A stretch of 64,000 nt of DNA, taken from assembly GCF_004379255.2 (NCBI RefSeq), contig NC_056034.1:38174887-38238886 (forward strand), read 5' to 3'. Positions within the stretch are counted from its first letter, which is position 1, and each line of letters starts with the position of its first letter. The notes under the pieces were generated by a model. The model was not told the origin of the DNA, did not search any database, and saw only the letters and a list, made by a program, of their open reading frames with translations. The DNA comes from Salvia splendens. Taxonomy: Eukaryota > Streptophyta > Magnoliopsida > Lamiales > Lamiaceae. This document shows positions 1 to 12,325 of this stretch, piece by piece. A program made the position numbers and the translations under genes.

Positions 1-1375
1 ATGCATCATGCAAATTAATTATCATGCAGTCAAACTCCACCAAGTTAGTTTCTATTGATTCAAATACTATTATTTTATCATAAAAATAAAATTAACAATA
101 AGGTAAAATCAAATTTAACAATGATAAGTATGCGAAACAAGGATTTGACAGTCAAGGAAAATGATAGCAATTTTAGGCATGCTCACTCTCTCTCTCTCTC
201 TCTTCTAAATCTGAGGTTTGAATTTGTCGACTTTTTCATTTCCTGATTGGTATTTTTGAGACGCAGACATGTTGTCAAATAGTAGTAACAAAGCTAAAAA
301 ATAAATAAATTGAGAATGATTATAAGCAAGTTGATGACAATAATCGTTATCACTAAATCACTTTAATCACACTTCTTGATTTTGTCCTAAACCGACAATC
401 ATTTCAAAATGTTGATTCAACCTCGAATCATCATCACAATTATCCTCAATTTTAGTTTGTCCAATTATATTTATAATTATAAAATTGTCCGTCTAACAGA
501 TTAGACCAATCAATGCATGCTCATAATTATATCATTTCGATGTGATGTATAATTACAGCATTCTAGGGTTAGTCCCCATTCAAAATAAAGTAAAACATAA
601 ATCAATTTTTTCAAATTTTTAAGTGATAAAGTTGGAACAGTTTTTGGATTTCAAAATGTTATGCATATTCAAGTTCAATAAGTTTAACAAATATTCTGGA
701 TCCTATTTGATTGAGATTCGAACGAATAACTCTTCAATTTGTTAAGAGTGGGCCTTGGAATATGACACAAGTTGTAACAAAAGAAAAAGTTAAGTTTTAA
801 GTAACTTATTATATTTTTATGAGTAGAGAAATTATCTTACTTTATTTTCTTTTATATTAATTAATGACCTAAAGGTGAACTATGCTTGAATTTTTTTTAA
901 TGAGTATGTAAATTACAAGGTATAAAAAATGTGTCAAAAATATATAATTAAGGAATGTGTCTTTTTTAAAACGGTCCCATTAGAATTTAGGATGATAATT
1001 TTTTAGTGTTATAATTATCATTAATTTTAGTCTTTCGGATCTCATGATAGGCGGCCAAGATCAATTTTGATACTACGTCAACTCAGCGTAAATATGTCCA
1101 CAAGGGTATTATTGGAAAATGAGTTTTATTAGCTATAACTAACAACTATATTGATTTATATAAGTTTTTCACAAAACATACTACTCCACTTCAAATAAAA
1201 GTTTATAAGGTCGGAATTCAATAAAATCTCAATTGTATAGGTTCGGATAGTAAAATTTTATTTGAATTTCTTATATATTTCGATAATCTGCTCGACATCA
1301 ACATATAATATATAATAAAATGTCACTATAATTCATGTACATCGTCAATATAATTGGATTGACATACACATGTCA
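1..1375. other. AT-rich intergenic DNA
   Basis: No coding exon, RNA gene or bounded repeat can be supported here. Short open frames have no recognisable motifs. The only clear landmark is a CT microsatellite at about 185-202. The segment ends at the TTA target duplication of the first PIF/Harbinger element. Confidence 0.6.
185..202. repeat. (TC)n microsatellite
   Basis: An uninterrupted run of about nine TC dinucleotides in intergenic DNA. No link to a gene is visible. Confidence 0.85.
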
Positions 1376-1794
1376 TTAGAGCATCTGCATCGGTGCTCTC
1401 TGCGGAGGACGGCGTCCGTGCCGCGGGAGCGACAACCCCTGTCCGCTGCTGTGCTCTTGTCGCTGGCACGGCGCTGCTCGATGCATCGAGCACGTCCATG
1501 CCGCTGAGCAGGCGACGTGGCGCGTTTCTATTCGCCAATGGATTAGCCGTTGGATTTTCTTTTTTTAATAAAAATAATACCAAAAAAAATTCGGATTCCC
1601 AAAAATATATCCTTTTTATTACTGTTTTTTTGAATTTTTTTTATTTTTTTAAAAAAAAATTAATCCGAAAATCATCTATAAATACACACATTCATTATCC
1701 ATTTTTCACATCAAATTATATCTCATTCATATTTTTTTCATACAACTCATCTACATCTTCTTCTCTCAAATAAACTATCTCTAAAAATTCAAAA

Positions 1795-3080
1795 ATGGAT
1801 TTCAACGATATCATTGCGGAAGCGGAACGCGAAGAACAAGAATATTATGAACAATATCGTGCCGCCTATGAAGCCTATGTCGCCGCCGCTACCCCCGCCC
1901 CTCCTCCTCGACCAACTAGATCAAATCGCCGCTACATCCCTCGTGACCGGGAGGGAGCCCACGAAAGGCTCGTTGGCGACTATTTTTCCGACCAGCCACG
2001 GTTTCCGGAAGATTACTTTCGGCGCCGTTTTCGCATGTCAAAACGGTTGTTTATGCTTATTGTCAACACATTGTCCGCCCGTGTTGAATACTTTCAATCA
2101 CGTAGAGACGCAACCGGTCGGCAAAGTTTCTCGGCATTGCAGAAGTGTACTTGTGCCATCCGACAACTTGCTACTGGGCAAATGGCTGACCTCTTCGACT
2201 AGTATTTGCATGTGGGTGAGTCAACTGGAATCCTATGCCTCAAAAATTTTTGCGACGGCGTTCGTTCTGCTTTGGGTGAGGAATTCCTTCGGGCACCCAC
2301 CACCGAAGATTGTCAACGGTTGCTTCATCTTCACGAAACAGTCCACAGTTTTCCCGGTATGCTTGACAGCATTGACTACATGCATTGGAAGTGGAAGAAT
2401 TGCCTGAATGCTTGGAGGGGCAATACTTAAGCGGCCACAAAGGCGGCGGCCCAGCGCTTATCCTTGAAGCGGTCACCGACTACCGCCTATGGATTTTACA
2501 TGCATATTCCGGTGTTGCCGGATCCAACAGCGACTTGAATGTGCTCTATTCTTCACCACTCTTCAATGATGTTTTGAATGGTGTAGCACCGGTGATCGAC
2601 TTCACCGTCAACGGAAATGCATACCACATGGGTTACTATCTCGCCGATGGTATCTACCCAAGGTGGTAGACTTTCGTGAAGACGCTCAGCAATCCGCAAG
2701 ACCCGAGACGGATTCTTTATTCGCAGCGTCAAGAGTCTGCTCGGAAAGACGTCGAAAGAGCTTTTGGGGTCCTTCAAGGCCGATTCAACATTGTAAAGGC
2801 CCCGTCTCGGCTGTGGTACGTTAAGAATACCGCCGACATCATGTACACGTGTATTATCTTGCACAACATGATTATAGCTGACGAAGGACCGAGGGCGGCT
2901 AACTTTTACGACGAGGATGAAGCCGGAAGCTCAACCGCGAGGTCTCCCCCACGCCGAGATGTGCATACGCCGGTGCGCGAGAGGATCGAAACAAGACACA
3001 CAATGCGCGATACCAGAACCCACATTGAGCTACAAGAAGACCTAATCAAACACATTTGGGCGAAATTCGGCCACGAGTAG
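1795..3080 (+). pseudogene. PIF/Harbinger transposase (DDE endonuclease), broken
   Basis: The reading frame starts at the ATG at 1795 with an acidic, proline-rich N-terminus and matches the plant Harbinger transposase family (DDE superfamily endonuclease). Blocks in order are a helix-turn-helix-like RRRFRMSKRLFMLIV segment, a CIRQLATGQMADLFD block, the first catalytic Asp in DSIDYMHWKWKNC, the second in GSNSDLNVLYSSPLF, and the Glu-containing VERAFGVLQGRF near the end. The frame is broken: TAG at 2200-2202 in place of a Glu codon, a further stop and frame change near 2430, and a stop near 2667, after which homology resumes to 3080. The paralogue on the minus strand at 10734-12026 confirms block order. 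It cannot make an active enzyme as read. Confidence 0.92.
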
Positions 3081-3084
3081 TGGG

Positions 3085-3250
3085 TTTTTTTAATTTTATG
3101 AATTTAATTATGTCATTTTAAATTTTTAGGATTTAAATTATGTAATTTTTATTTTTTAGGACTTTAATTATGTAATTTTTAATTTTTAGGACTTTAATTA
3201 TGTAATTTTTAATTTTTATGATTTTAATTATGTAATTTTTAATTTTTTAG
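3085..3250 (+). repeat. AT-rich minisatellite in transposon tail
   Basis: About five imperfect copies of a roughly 30-bp unit (GGACTTTAATTATGTAATTT plus a T-rich spacer) follow the transposase stop codon. It lies inside the PIF/Harbinger element and probably formed part of its 3' untranslated region. Confidence 0.8.
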
Positions 3251-3622
3251 TAATTTGTAATAGTATTCCGGGTATTTTTAATGCATTTTAATATTGTGGA
3301 AACGTTTTTATTTTAAATTGAATAATAGAATGGTGGGACATTTGAGCATGTCTTTGCGGAAGAGCATGGATGTGGGTGTTGTGCTCTTGAGGAAGAGTAA
3401 AGAGTAAAAATGAATAAAAGTGGGCCCGGGACCATATCCATGCTCTTTGGCAAGAGCATGTATGGGGATGCTCTTAGATTGACATTTTTAATATATTGTG
3501 TTGATATTACGAGAATCACATAAACTATAATGTACTACTCCAAAAAATGACATTAATACCATTTTATATCAAAATAATATACATTGCATTATTAGAGACC
3601 ATTACATATTTGAATCCAACCA

Positions 3623-3712
3623 TCTAATAGTTATCAAATAGTAATGCTTAGGTATCATTTTTTACAATCTAATAGTTATCAAATAGTAATGCTTAGGTAT
3701 CATTTTTTACAA
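3623..3712. repeat. 45-bp exact tandem duplication
   Basis: Two adjacent identical 45-bp units, each beginning TCTAATAGTTATCAAATAG and ending TTTTTTACAA, occupy 3623-3667 and 3668-3712. The identity suggests a recent slippage or repair duplication. Confidence 0.9.
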
Positions 3713-4505
3713 CTCCATACGGAGTATTTAATTTGTTATACAATTAGTAAATACTCCTATATGAATTAGAATATATGAGCCTGATCTTGAATCTACCAAT
3801 TTTTTTATATTTGGTGAGGATAGAGATTTAAAACAAACAATAAAATAGCTTTGTCATACACATGCATAGCATAATTGTATCCATAATATATGGACCATAA
3901 TTCAACATGTATGCTTAATCAAGAGTATAATGTCTGCGTTCGTTTGTGATAGATTCCAATAGAATTTTATACGCATAGCAAAAATCCTCTTAATCCAATA
4001 TTATGGAAAAATATATTCATCCTCCAACCTCTTATATATTGATTTACTATAGAATAATACTGGTAATTTATACATAAATGAATCAATTTATCAAAAACAA
4101 AGCATATCACGAGTAAGAGGGGTCAAAGACATCAAAGAAAATATTGGTTTTAAAATGTAGTCAAAGTCCAGGTCTTTTTCTCTCCTTAGAATGTCATAAT
4201 CTTTATCCCTAAATTCCGGATGGCCTTAAATATATTTACACAAAAGTTTTGTCCATTATTTTGGGCATTGTGCAAAAATCCCAATCTCAACTAAACCAAT
4301 TCTCTTGTCACCATTGCAACTCACCCATATGGGGAGCAAAATGAAGTTGATTGCATTCATATGATTATATACAATATAGTGGAGGAGTCAAGGGGTCATA
4401 GATCTTTTCCGTGCCATATATACTTTCCATGGAAAATTTAGGGAAAAACACATTTAAAAAATATGACACTACTAATATAGTACTCCGTATTAGTTTGAAA
4501 TAAAT

Positions 4506-4697
4506 TTATCATGAGATGAGTTAAGATTAATAAAAAAACCAACATTCCAATTCTACATCTTTTCTTTCAATCTTATCATGAGATGAGTTAAGATTCTAAA
4601 AAAAACAACATTTCAATTATACATTTTTTTAATCTTGTCACGAGATGAGTTAATTAAGTTATAATAAAATCCAACATTTCAATGATGCATTTTTTGG
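4506..4697. repeat. Three tandem copies of a ~62-bp unit
   Basis: Three imperfect units in a row, each starting TTATCATGAGATGAGTTAAG or a close variant and each containing CAACATT(C/T)CAAT followed by a T-rich end. Copies differ by small indels, so this is an older array than the one at 3623. Confidence 0.85.
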
Positions 4698-5389
4698 TAC
4701 AATGTTATTTAATGTAAATTGGATGCATATATATCTCGCCTTGCTTCATATACGATCTCATAGTACAATGATACAATACTATCACAAATAAAATTGTTGA
4801 TGAATTTCTCTATAACATATACTCTTAATAATGGCTGTAATTACAACATTGATATATGATATTCCGCCATTTTATATAGTCGATAAAAAAAAGTTTGAAG
4901 TTTGTATAAATAATACTAGCAGTGCAAAATTTTATTCGTATTTCATTATAATGCATTTCATCATATTGTATGTGTTTAGATACCATAAATATTGAGTTAT
5001 GTGGGTACAAAAGTTCCATCATTGTTTTATGAAAAATTCATGCGTATTATTTTTTGTTGATGCAAATAGTTGCGTCATTGTTGCATGTCGATACACAAAA
5101 TTCATCATTGTTTCATTATTTATATCTCATGTTAGTAAAAAAATTGACAACATCTAAATATAGCTGACAGAAAATATTAAAATGAAACACAAATAAAAAA
5201 TTTTATTTTATTTTTATAAACTTTATATAGTTTTATACCAACTCGGTAATAATTGTTAAATATTTTGTATAAATAATTTAATTACGCTTAATAATGATCA
5301 ATTGGAATAACTTAATTACGCCTTATAAAGATCAATAGGTGTCTCCACTAGATCGAATCAAATTGGTAGTTTGGTACATTTATAGGTCC

Positions 5390-5710
5390 CCAAACCGAAC
5401 CGAACCGGACGAACCGGCCCGGAACTGTCACCGGCGGTTCCGAACCGGAACCGGAACCGTCGGCGGCAGTTCGAACCGTGACCGGAATCGCCGGTTTCGC
5501 CGTGCCGGTTCAGGTTTCATTTTTTGACGAACCGTAACCGCCGGTTTCACCGGAACCGGCGGTTCGGCGGTTTTCGACAACTTTTCAGGCTACTTCCGAC
5601 CTACCCATAGCCTTTTCAGAAACCGGGTCAAAAACCGTCGGTTTTTCGTCAGAAAACCGTTGACGAAACCGGCGGTTTCAACACAAAATCGGCGGTTCCG
5701 CCGGATTTTC
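5390..5710. repeat. Left subterminal GAACCGG/CCGGTTC repeat array of hAT element
   Basis: Dozens of overlapping AACCG, CCGGCGGTT and CGGTTC motifs, many palindromic, fill about 320 bp just inside the left end. In characterised hAT elements such as Ac, subterminal motif clusters bind the transposase; that role is inferred here. A matching array lies at the other end. Confidence 0.8.
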
Positions 5711-5971
5711 AAAATTTTGAAATTTTGAATTTTTTTAATTTAATCACAATTTTCCCCTATAAATACCCCCTCCTCTTCATATCTACTCACTCCATTCTTG
5801 TGTTAATAAGAATTTCTCTTCTCAATCTCAATTTCTCTATTCCCCATCCTCATTCTCTCAAGTTGTTTACTTTATTTGCGCTCATAATTTACTCACGTTG
5901 GTTGTTCACGTTATCATATTCACACAATCACACTACTATCTATTCTCCACTTTCAATTTTCCATAAATATC

Positions 5972-8548
5972 ATGTCTTCGTCTCGTCGTGGTGGTGATCG
6001 GGGCAAGGGAATTGCCCAAGATCAAAGTGATACTCGTCGTCGACGTGCCCCTACTAGAGCACAAGTTACGGAGGAGGTGGGAAGGCGAGCCGCTCTTCGA
6101 GCGCAAGTAAGTTCTAATATGTTTTTGTTTTTTGTTAATTCATGTTTATTAAATTCATAATTTCATTTTTAAAATCTATGTGTCTATGTGTTTTATTTTT
6201 GTATTAGTATTTTTACTTAGTTGTATAATTTTAGTAGGAGGAAGAAGATCGAAATGCGGCCATGTTACTTGCCCTCGCCGACGACGACCAACAAGGGGGG
6301 CATTCACATTCGGCTTCGCGTTTCGAATATGATGTGAATCTATCGTCGGACGAAGGCGATGATGGATCGCATCAATTCTCCCCTTCTAGCGCCGGCCAAG
6401 TTGGCGAAAATGATGAGGAGGCCGATGCTCCTCCTGCTTCAGGACGACAAAAGAAGAAGATGCCACCAAAGTTGAAATCCGATATTTTCACCCAAACATT
6501 ACAAGAAGGTCCCGGTGGTAATTTCAAATCCTAATGACCCGACCACTACCGTGGAGACAAATGAGTTCAAAGCATATTGCAACTATTGCGATAAAGTCTA
6601 TCCATTTGGAACCGGTGGGGGATATGGTACTCTCCATCCCCTTTTGAAGACAAAACACCCCGTGGAATATGGGCATACTAAGTCCCAAAGCCAAATAAAC
6701 TTCCCTTCCGGCTCATCGTCTCAAACAGGTACGCCTCTATTTAAATATGATCCCAAAAATGTTACCGATGCTATGGTAAGATGGGCGGCAATGAAGCATT
6801 TGCCGTTTAATTTTTTTAATGACAAAAAATATGAAGTTACTATGCAAACCGGTTTTTATGTTGCTACAAAAAGAATTCCCCCCTCAACTGCTCAAAGATC
6901 TAACAACCGGCAGTTTTTTGATAAAAAAAAGAGAAGTTGGAAAATTTCTATCCAACTTGGGGCACAAACTTAATATTTGCTCCGATGTGTGGATGGATTC
7001 TTTCCAAAGAAATTCTTACATGGGAATTTCATGTCATTTTATAGACAATAGTTGGTCTTTAAATAAACATTTAATTGGTTTTAGACAATTTCCTTCCCCA
7101 TACACCGCACAAGCAATTGCATCCTTAATTATTCAAGTTTTGAATGATTATGAGTTATGCAACAAAATATTTTCGGTTGGTTTTGATAACGCAACCGCCA
7201 ACACTGCAAGTATACCCGATTTAATTGCGGCTTGCTCCCCGGTGATAAGTGGTAAGTATTTTCACCAATGATGTATTTGTCATATTTTAAACTTATGTGT
7301 ACAAGATGCTTTGTCTTTATGGAAAAGACATATTCAACCTATTACAACAGATGTATCTTTGATCCACTGGAAGCCTCAAATTGGCAAGGCGTGGAAGAAG
7401 TATTGCCACTCGAAGAAAATAAGGTACACAACTTTTACTTTAGACGTGTCTACTAGATGGAACTCTACATATGATATGTTGCATTTTACATCAGAGCATA
7501 TAGAATATTTGGTTGATTTTTATAGAACTTTCTCTGTTGATGATTTATATCTAACTTCTTCTTGTCGGGATCAAAGCATGAGTTTATTTAAATTATTCAA
7601 AGGTTTTAGAAATGTCACCGTTGAGTTATCGGGTGTGTATTATTGCACATCCGCTCGTGTTTTAGAACATTGCATGTGCATATCACTTGGTTTTAAAACT
7701 GCAATGAAAAATTCCGCAAATAATCTTGAATTAATGTGTGTTTTATATTACATGGTTGAAAAATGGCTCAAGTATTTCAATGAGATCCCAACGGTTTTTT
7801 TGCTTGCAAAAGTTTTGGATCCAAAATGGAAACTAGTTGGTACTTTAAAAATTTTAGAATTTTATTACAACAATTTGGCTTCTATTGATCTTGAACCACT
7901 GCGAGCTTTGCAATCGAATGATGAGGACGACGACAACTACATAAACCTAGCCCAAACATTCCAAATAAACCTCCCCCACCTCCCAACCCTGCAAAGAAGT
8001 TTTGAGTTCGACTTGCGGGCTCTCTTTCACGATTACGAAGCCAAGTACAACAGTACCCACCAAGTAAGACCTAGACCCCCCGTCAAACACATAACTTTAG
8101 CTTCTTCCAAGTTGATGACGTCGAAGCCCAATCCCAATTGGCTGACCTATACGGCTTTAGCAGCGGAGGAAGGACGGCAAATTCGGTAAGTGAGTTAGAT
8201 TTATATTTTGACTCACATTTTTCATTCAATGAGGAAGAAGGAGGTCCCGTTCCCCAACAAATCAACGTCCTAGATTGGTGGGGATCACACGAGAAAGATT
8301 TTCCCATCCTTGCATCAATGGCCAAGGAGATCTTTTCGGTTTCGGCTTCCACTGTCTCCGTCGAGTCCGCCTTTAGTGTTGGAGGCAACGTCTTGGACGA
8401 CAGAAGAAGTAGACTCACCGGGCAAAACATAGAAGCCACCATGTTACTTGATGATTGGTGCTCCGCCGAAATTAGAGATCAAGAACCGGATTGGGACAAT
8501 CAAGTAGTACAACCCGACCAAGACTACTTCCCCGACGAAGAAGAATAA
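5972..8548 (+). pseudogene. hAT transposase (BED zinc finger, RICESLEEPER-like), broken
   Basis: Exon 1 runs 5972-6106 (45 codons, basic N-terminus) and is joined to an exon starting at 6238 (donor GTAAGT, acceptor TAG). The BED-type zinc finger lies at about 6560-6670 (CNYC followed by two His). The RNase-H-like catalytic core follows with NICSDVWMDS, VGFDNATANT and STRWNSTYDM blocks. The C-terminal hAT dimerisation domain lies at 8260-8460 (INVLDWW, SVSASTVSVESAFS, DDRRSRL). Damage includes a frame change near 6510, another in an A-run near 6925, an in-frame TGA at 7269-7271 that reads as a decayed CGA, and a frame change near 8135. Domain order is that of a full plant hAT transposase, so this is a dead autonomous element. 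Confidence 0.9.
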
Positions 8549-8750
8549 ACCAATTCCTCCGATCAAGCCAAATAGGTAAGCAAGGTAAGAGAACTACGTG
8601 GACTTTGATTCCAAAATGCAATTGAGCATTGAGGATACGTAGGCATCTCAACTTAAATTTTAAATTTAAGTTGAGCTTAAGTCCTTTTCCTTTATTTCTT
8701 TTTTCTCCCCTTTGTTTCGAATATGTAATTTGTAAATTGTAATCAAGACT

Positions 8751-8877
8751 TTAAGTCTTTTGTAATTTATAATTTTTAAGTTGTAATTTGTAAATTTTAA
8801 ATTGTAATTTGTAATTTTAAAGTTGTAATTTGTAATTTTAAAGTTGTAATTTGTAATTTTGAAGTTGTAATTTGTAT
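8751..8877. repeat. AT-rich minisatellite in hAT 3' region
   Basis: Roughly seven imperfect copies of a TTGTAATTTGTAATTTTAAAG-type unit (about 20 bp) lie after the transposase stop and before the right subterminal array. Confidence 0.8.
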
Positions 8878-8980
8878 CAATAAAATTGCATTTGTACATC
8901 GTTTTATTCTAATTTTATTTATGCAAGTATATTTACATTTTTTACTTGAATTACAAATTTATAATGTAAAAAAAATACCT

Positions 8981-9137
8981 TGAACCGCCGAACCGGCCCG
9001 GAACCGGATAGGAGCCCGCGGTTCCGGCGGTTCACGTGAACCGCCGGTTCACAGTTCAGGAACCGGAACCGCCGAACCTAGGACGGGCCGGTTCAGATTC
9101 ATGCTTTTTTTGAACCGGAACCGGCGGTTCCCGAACC
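8981..9137. repeat. Right subterminal GAACCGG/CCGGTTC repeat array of hAT element
   Basis: Counterpart of the left array: repeated GAACCGCCG, GAACCGGCC and CGGTTC motifs in both orientations over about 155 bp just inside the right end. Confidence 0.8.
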
Positions 9138-9158
9138 ATGATGACGTCTAGGTACATT

Positions 9159-10413
9159 CAATCTATATAATTCTATTACGTATTTTATGACATCAGCATA
9201 CATCAATTTAAGAGTTTATTAGAGGCAACATGCAGTCATAAACTTTAATTTAAAGTTTTAAACTGGAAAAAGAGAAGTGGGTGGCATCATGGAATTTTGA
9301 AATGCTAAAGACAAAAAGGGGTTGACCCTTTTGTAATAACATATGGTTTAATGTTGTTTCCAATGTCATTTTGGCATGTGATATGCTTAATCAACTAATC
9401 ATTAAAAAACAAGCTAAAAGCTTCACCTATATAACCTTAGAACTAATAATTAATATATTTATTTTTAACTAAGTGGCCCACTTTGTTTCATCAATTGTTC
9501 TTTAAATAATTGTTATCATGATTCTTTTTCCTCTTAAGCCTTTGATCACCCTTTTGACTGCATTCCCTTTTTGAAGCCACTTTTAATTAGACAAGGCACC
9601 GCTCCATGACTCACCAAATTTGCTTTTTTAATTATTTATTTACTTCATGGCCGAATTTATGATAATGCTAGATAAATCAATCTACCAACATTAAACGTAT
9701 TTTTAATTTATTTATGTTAGCAACATAATTTTGTGACATTTTGTGATGACGCATAATTGGGTTTTCAATTTCTACTTTTTACTACTACCATTTTAAACAA
9801 TAAAGAGCATTTTTTCATATAAATTTTTTTTATAGGTAATATCCACAAATATCAAAAGGTAATTTCCTAGAAACTTACACAAATTAACCACATACGTTGT
9901 ACGTACTGCACACATTTGTCTAGGAAATCCAACATATTCCAGTTACTAATTAATTATATTAGTTCACACTATGCTACTAACTTAATTATTGGAATAAATC
10001 ATTTTGGTGAACGAAGATCCCTAACTGCCCCCTTTGAAAAATGAAGAACAAGACAGAATTATTACACGATTATATATATTAATTGCATGGAACGAGGATT
10101 AACACATGTGACATCTCAACAAAAGTACACAAAATTGGTGCCTTAAATTTCAAGTTCTTGAGTCTCTCGAGAACGTATGCAGACAAAAAAACCATGTTTG
10201 TGATAATCTTTATTTAATCTTATAAAATCACAAGTCTTTAATTAGTATTTGGTGTTTCTATCCAAACATTCTTCCATGACATTATGTGGAATTAGAACTA
10301 TCATGGAAATACCTATAGGTAAAAAAAAATTATCTTTTTCAAGAAGAATGAATTTGGCCATGTGACATTGGATATTTTATCGTAAAATTTATGGGGCATT
10401 GCGTAAGTTATAT
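9159..10413. other. AT-rich intergenic DNA
   Basis: Nothing coding, repetitive or RNA-like that I can support. The interval lies between the hAT target duplication and the target duplication of the second PIF/Harbinger element. Confidence 0.55.
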
Positions 10414-10416
10414 TTA

Positions 10417-12322
10417 GAGCATCCACAATGGTTTTTACCCGGCCATAGCCCAGCCATAGCTCACCCACAAACTCCTCCTACCACATTATCAGCACTAAAA
10501 ATCATCCTTCCACATCATCAGGACAATCAAATAGCCCAGCAATAGCCTAGCCACATCACTCAAAATTATATAAAATAAATAATTGACAATCACACAAAAT
10601 ACGGAATTAAATTTACGACACAGATACAGAAAAATCCAATAATTTTATTTAAATTAAAAAAATACATTTAAAAAAATTGCATAATTAAAAAAAAACTAAC
10701 GTTGTGCATTCTTCCGCGCCCACAACTCTTCAATTAAATCTTTTTTGAGTCAAATATGAGCATCCGTTTGGCGCATGTCGGCATGTGCTTGGAGGAGGCC
10801 GGCTTCATCGTGCGGGACCCCCTTCGTACGTTGGGGGCGGCCATGTCGTGGCTTGGACCGGCTTCATTATCGTCGTTGGCCCAACTAGTCAGTTGTACAC
10901 CTTCATCTTCGACAATCATGTTGTGCATGATAATACATGCGTACATTATATCAGCAATGCATTCGATATGCCACAAACGAGTTGGACCCCTAATTGCCGC
11001 CCATCGAGACTGGAGCACACCAAATGCGCGCTCCACGTCCTTGCGCGCCGACTCCTGTCATTCCGCAAAGTAGGCCTTCCTCTCATCTGATGCGCATCTG
11101 ATCGTCTTCACAAAGACGGGCCATCTAGGGTATATCCTATCCGCAAAGTAGTAGCTCATATCATGCCGGTTGCCGTTGGCGACAAAACTAATGGCCGGAC
11201 CGACGCTCTGGCACTGCTCATTGAAAAGGAGCGACGAGTTGAGGACGTTGAGGTCGTTGTTCGACCCGGCTATCCCAAAATACGCATGCCAAATCCACAG
11301 CCGGTAGTCAGATACGGCCTCGAGGATCATCGTGGGGTTCTTTCCCTTGTAGTCGGTCGTGTAGAACCCCTTCCAGGCAGCGGGACAGTTCTTCCACTCC
11401 CAGTGCATACAATCTATGTTGCCTAACATACCCGGAAACCCATGCTTCTCCCCGTGCATCTGCATCAGATCCTGGCAGTCTTCGGGGGTAGGGCTTCGAA
11501 TGTACTGATCACGGAAAATTTCAATCACGCCCTGACAGAAATACTTCATACATTCAAGAGCAGTCGTCTCACCGATGTGGAGGTACTCATCCCACATGTC
11601 TGCCGCGCCTCCGTAGGCCAACTGCCTGATTGCCGCAGTGCACTTTTGAATAGGTGTGTGGCCGGGTTTGCCAGCCGCATCGTGCCTGAAGCGGAAATAC
11701 AGATATCGATGCTTCAAGGCGTTAACAATACGCATAAACAGGGCCCTGCTCATCCTAAAACGGCGCCTGAAAAGGTTTGCGTTGAACCGCGGCTCCTGTG
11801 CGAAGTAGTCTTCGTATAGGCGCTGATGTGCAGCTACGTGATCACGATCAATCACTGTTCGGCGGTGGACAACTGGTCGTGGTCGAGGTACCGCCGGCTG
11901 CAAGGCCCTCTGCATCGGCCGATCAATCTCACGGTTCGTATAGGCCTCTAACGCTTCGTTCATTCGACGTTCGTACTCCTCAGCATCCCCACCACTACCA
12001 CCACTACTACCACCAACGTTGTTCATTTCCCGTTGTTGATCTTGTACAGAAATTAAGATAGAGAGAGTACTCGTTAAAACAAGTGGTGCGAAAGAAAATG
12101 ACGTGCAAAGCGCGTATATATAGTGTTTAGAAAATTAAAAAAAAAAATCCCTCGCCGGTCCAGAGCCTGCAATCCTCGCCGGTCCAGAGCCTGCAATGGC
12201 GGCGAGCGGACCGGCGAGCGCATCGGTCAGCGCTCGCGGATCAGCGTGCGATGGTTCGGCGAGCGAACCAGGGAGCGCCGGAGATCGGCTAGCCGGTCCG
12301 CTCGCCACCATTGTGGATGCTC
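10417..12322 (-). mobile_element. PIF/Harbinger DNA transposon, one nonsense codon in transposase
   Basis: A 1906-bp element flanked by TTA at 10414-10416 and 12323-12325. Its termini are a 15-bp perfect inverted repeat, GAGCATCCACAATGG at both ends read inward. The transposase is on the minus strand and nearly full length, so this is a much younger or better preserved copy than the one at 1379-3473. Its interior near the right end is GC-rich. No ORF1 is present within the borders. Confidence 0.93.
10734..12026 (-). pseudogene. PIF/Harbinger transposase, single in-frame stop
   Basis: Read from the ATG at 12026 to the stop at 10734 this is one continuous frame of 431 codons, interrupted only by TGA at 11058-11060. 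Family blocks are all present: a Gly/Ser-rich leader, RRRFRMSRALFMRIV, AAIRQLAYGGAADMWDEYL, first catalytic Asp in GNIDCMHWEWKNCP, second in GSNNDLNVLNSSLLF, and the Glu in MERAFGVLQSRW after the stop. The stop falls between FAE and QESARKD and is explained by a CGA to TGA change on the coding strand. Length and motif completeness suggest it was functional until recently. It remains formally inactive unless the stop is read through. Confidence 0.9.
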
Positions 12323-12325
12323 TTA

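Larger units (their letters stand above)
1379..3473 (+). mobile_element. PIF/Harbinger DNA transposon with decayed transposase
   Basis: The element is 2095 bp and is flanked on both sides by TTA (1376-1378 and 3474-3476), the three-base target duplication typical of the PIF/Harbinger superfamily. The ends form an imperfect 22-bp terminal inverted repeat: the left end starts GAGCATCTGCAT and the right end, read inward, starts GAGCATCCCCAT. The interior holds a transposase pseudogene on the plus strand and an AT-rich minisatellite tail. I see no second (Myb/SANT-like) ORF1 inside these borders, so the copy would have needed ORF1 from elsewhere. It shares terminal motif and transposase family with the element at 10417-12322. 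Confidence 0.9.
3477..5372. other. Intergenic DNA with short tandem repeats
   Basis: No coding exons are supported. The interval contains two local tandem repeats, annotated separately, and AT-rich unique-looking sequence. It ends at the 8-bp target duplication of the hAT element. Confidence 0.55.
5381..9150 (+). mobile_element. hAT-superfamily DNA transposon, decayed
   Basis: A 3770-bp element bounded by a perfect 8-bp target duplication, GGTACATT, at 5373-5380 and 9151-9158, the length expected of hAT elements. The extreme ends are short imperfect inverted repeats (left TATAGGTCCCC, right read inward TAGACGTCATC). Both subterminal regions are packed with GAACCGG/CCGGTTC motifs in both orientations. 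The interior carries a two-exon transposase pseudogene on the plus strand and an AT-rich 3' minisatellite. Confidence 0.92.

Noticed and set aside
3623..4697. Tandem repeats considered as a CRISPR-like array
   Set aside because: Repeats are directly adjacent with no unique spacers, and this is plant nuclear DNA.
11163..11819. Plus-strand frames opposite the second PIF/Harbinger transposase
   Set aside because: Shadows of the minus-strand transposase, which has all catalytic motifs in one frame.
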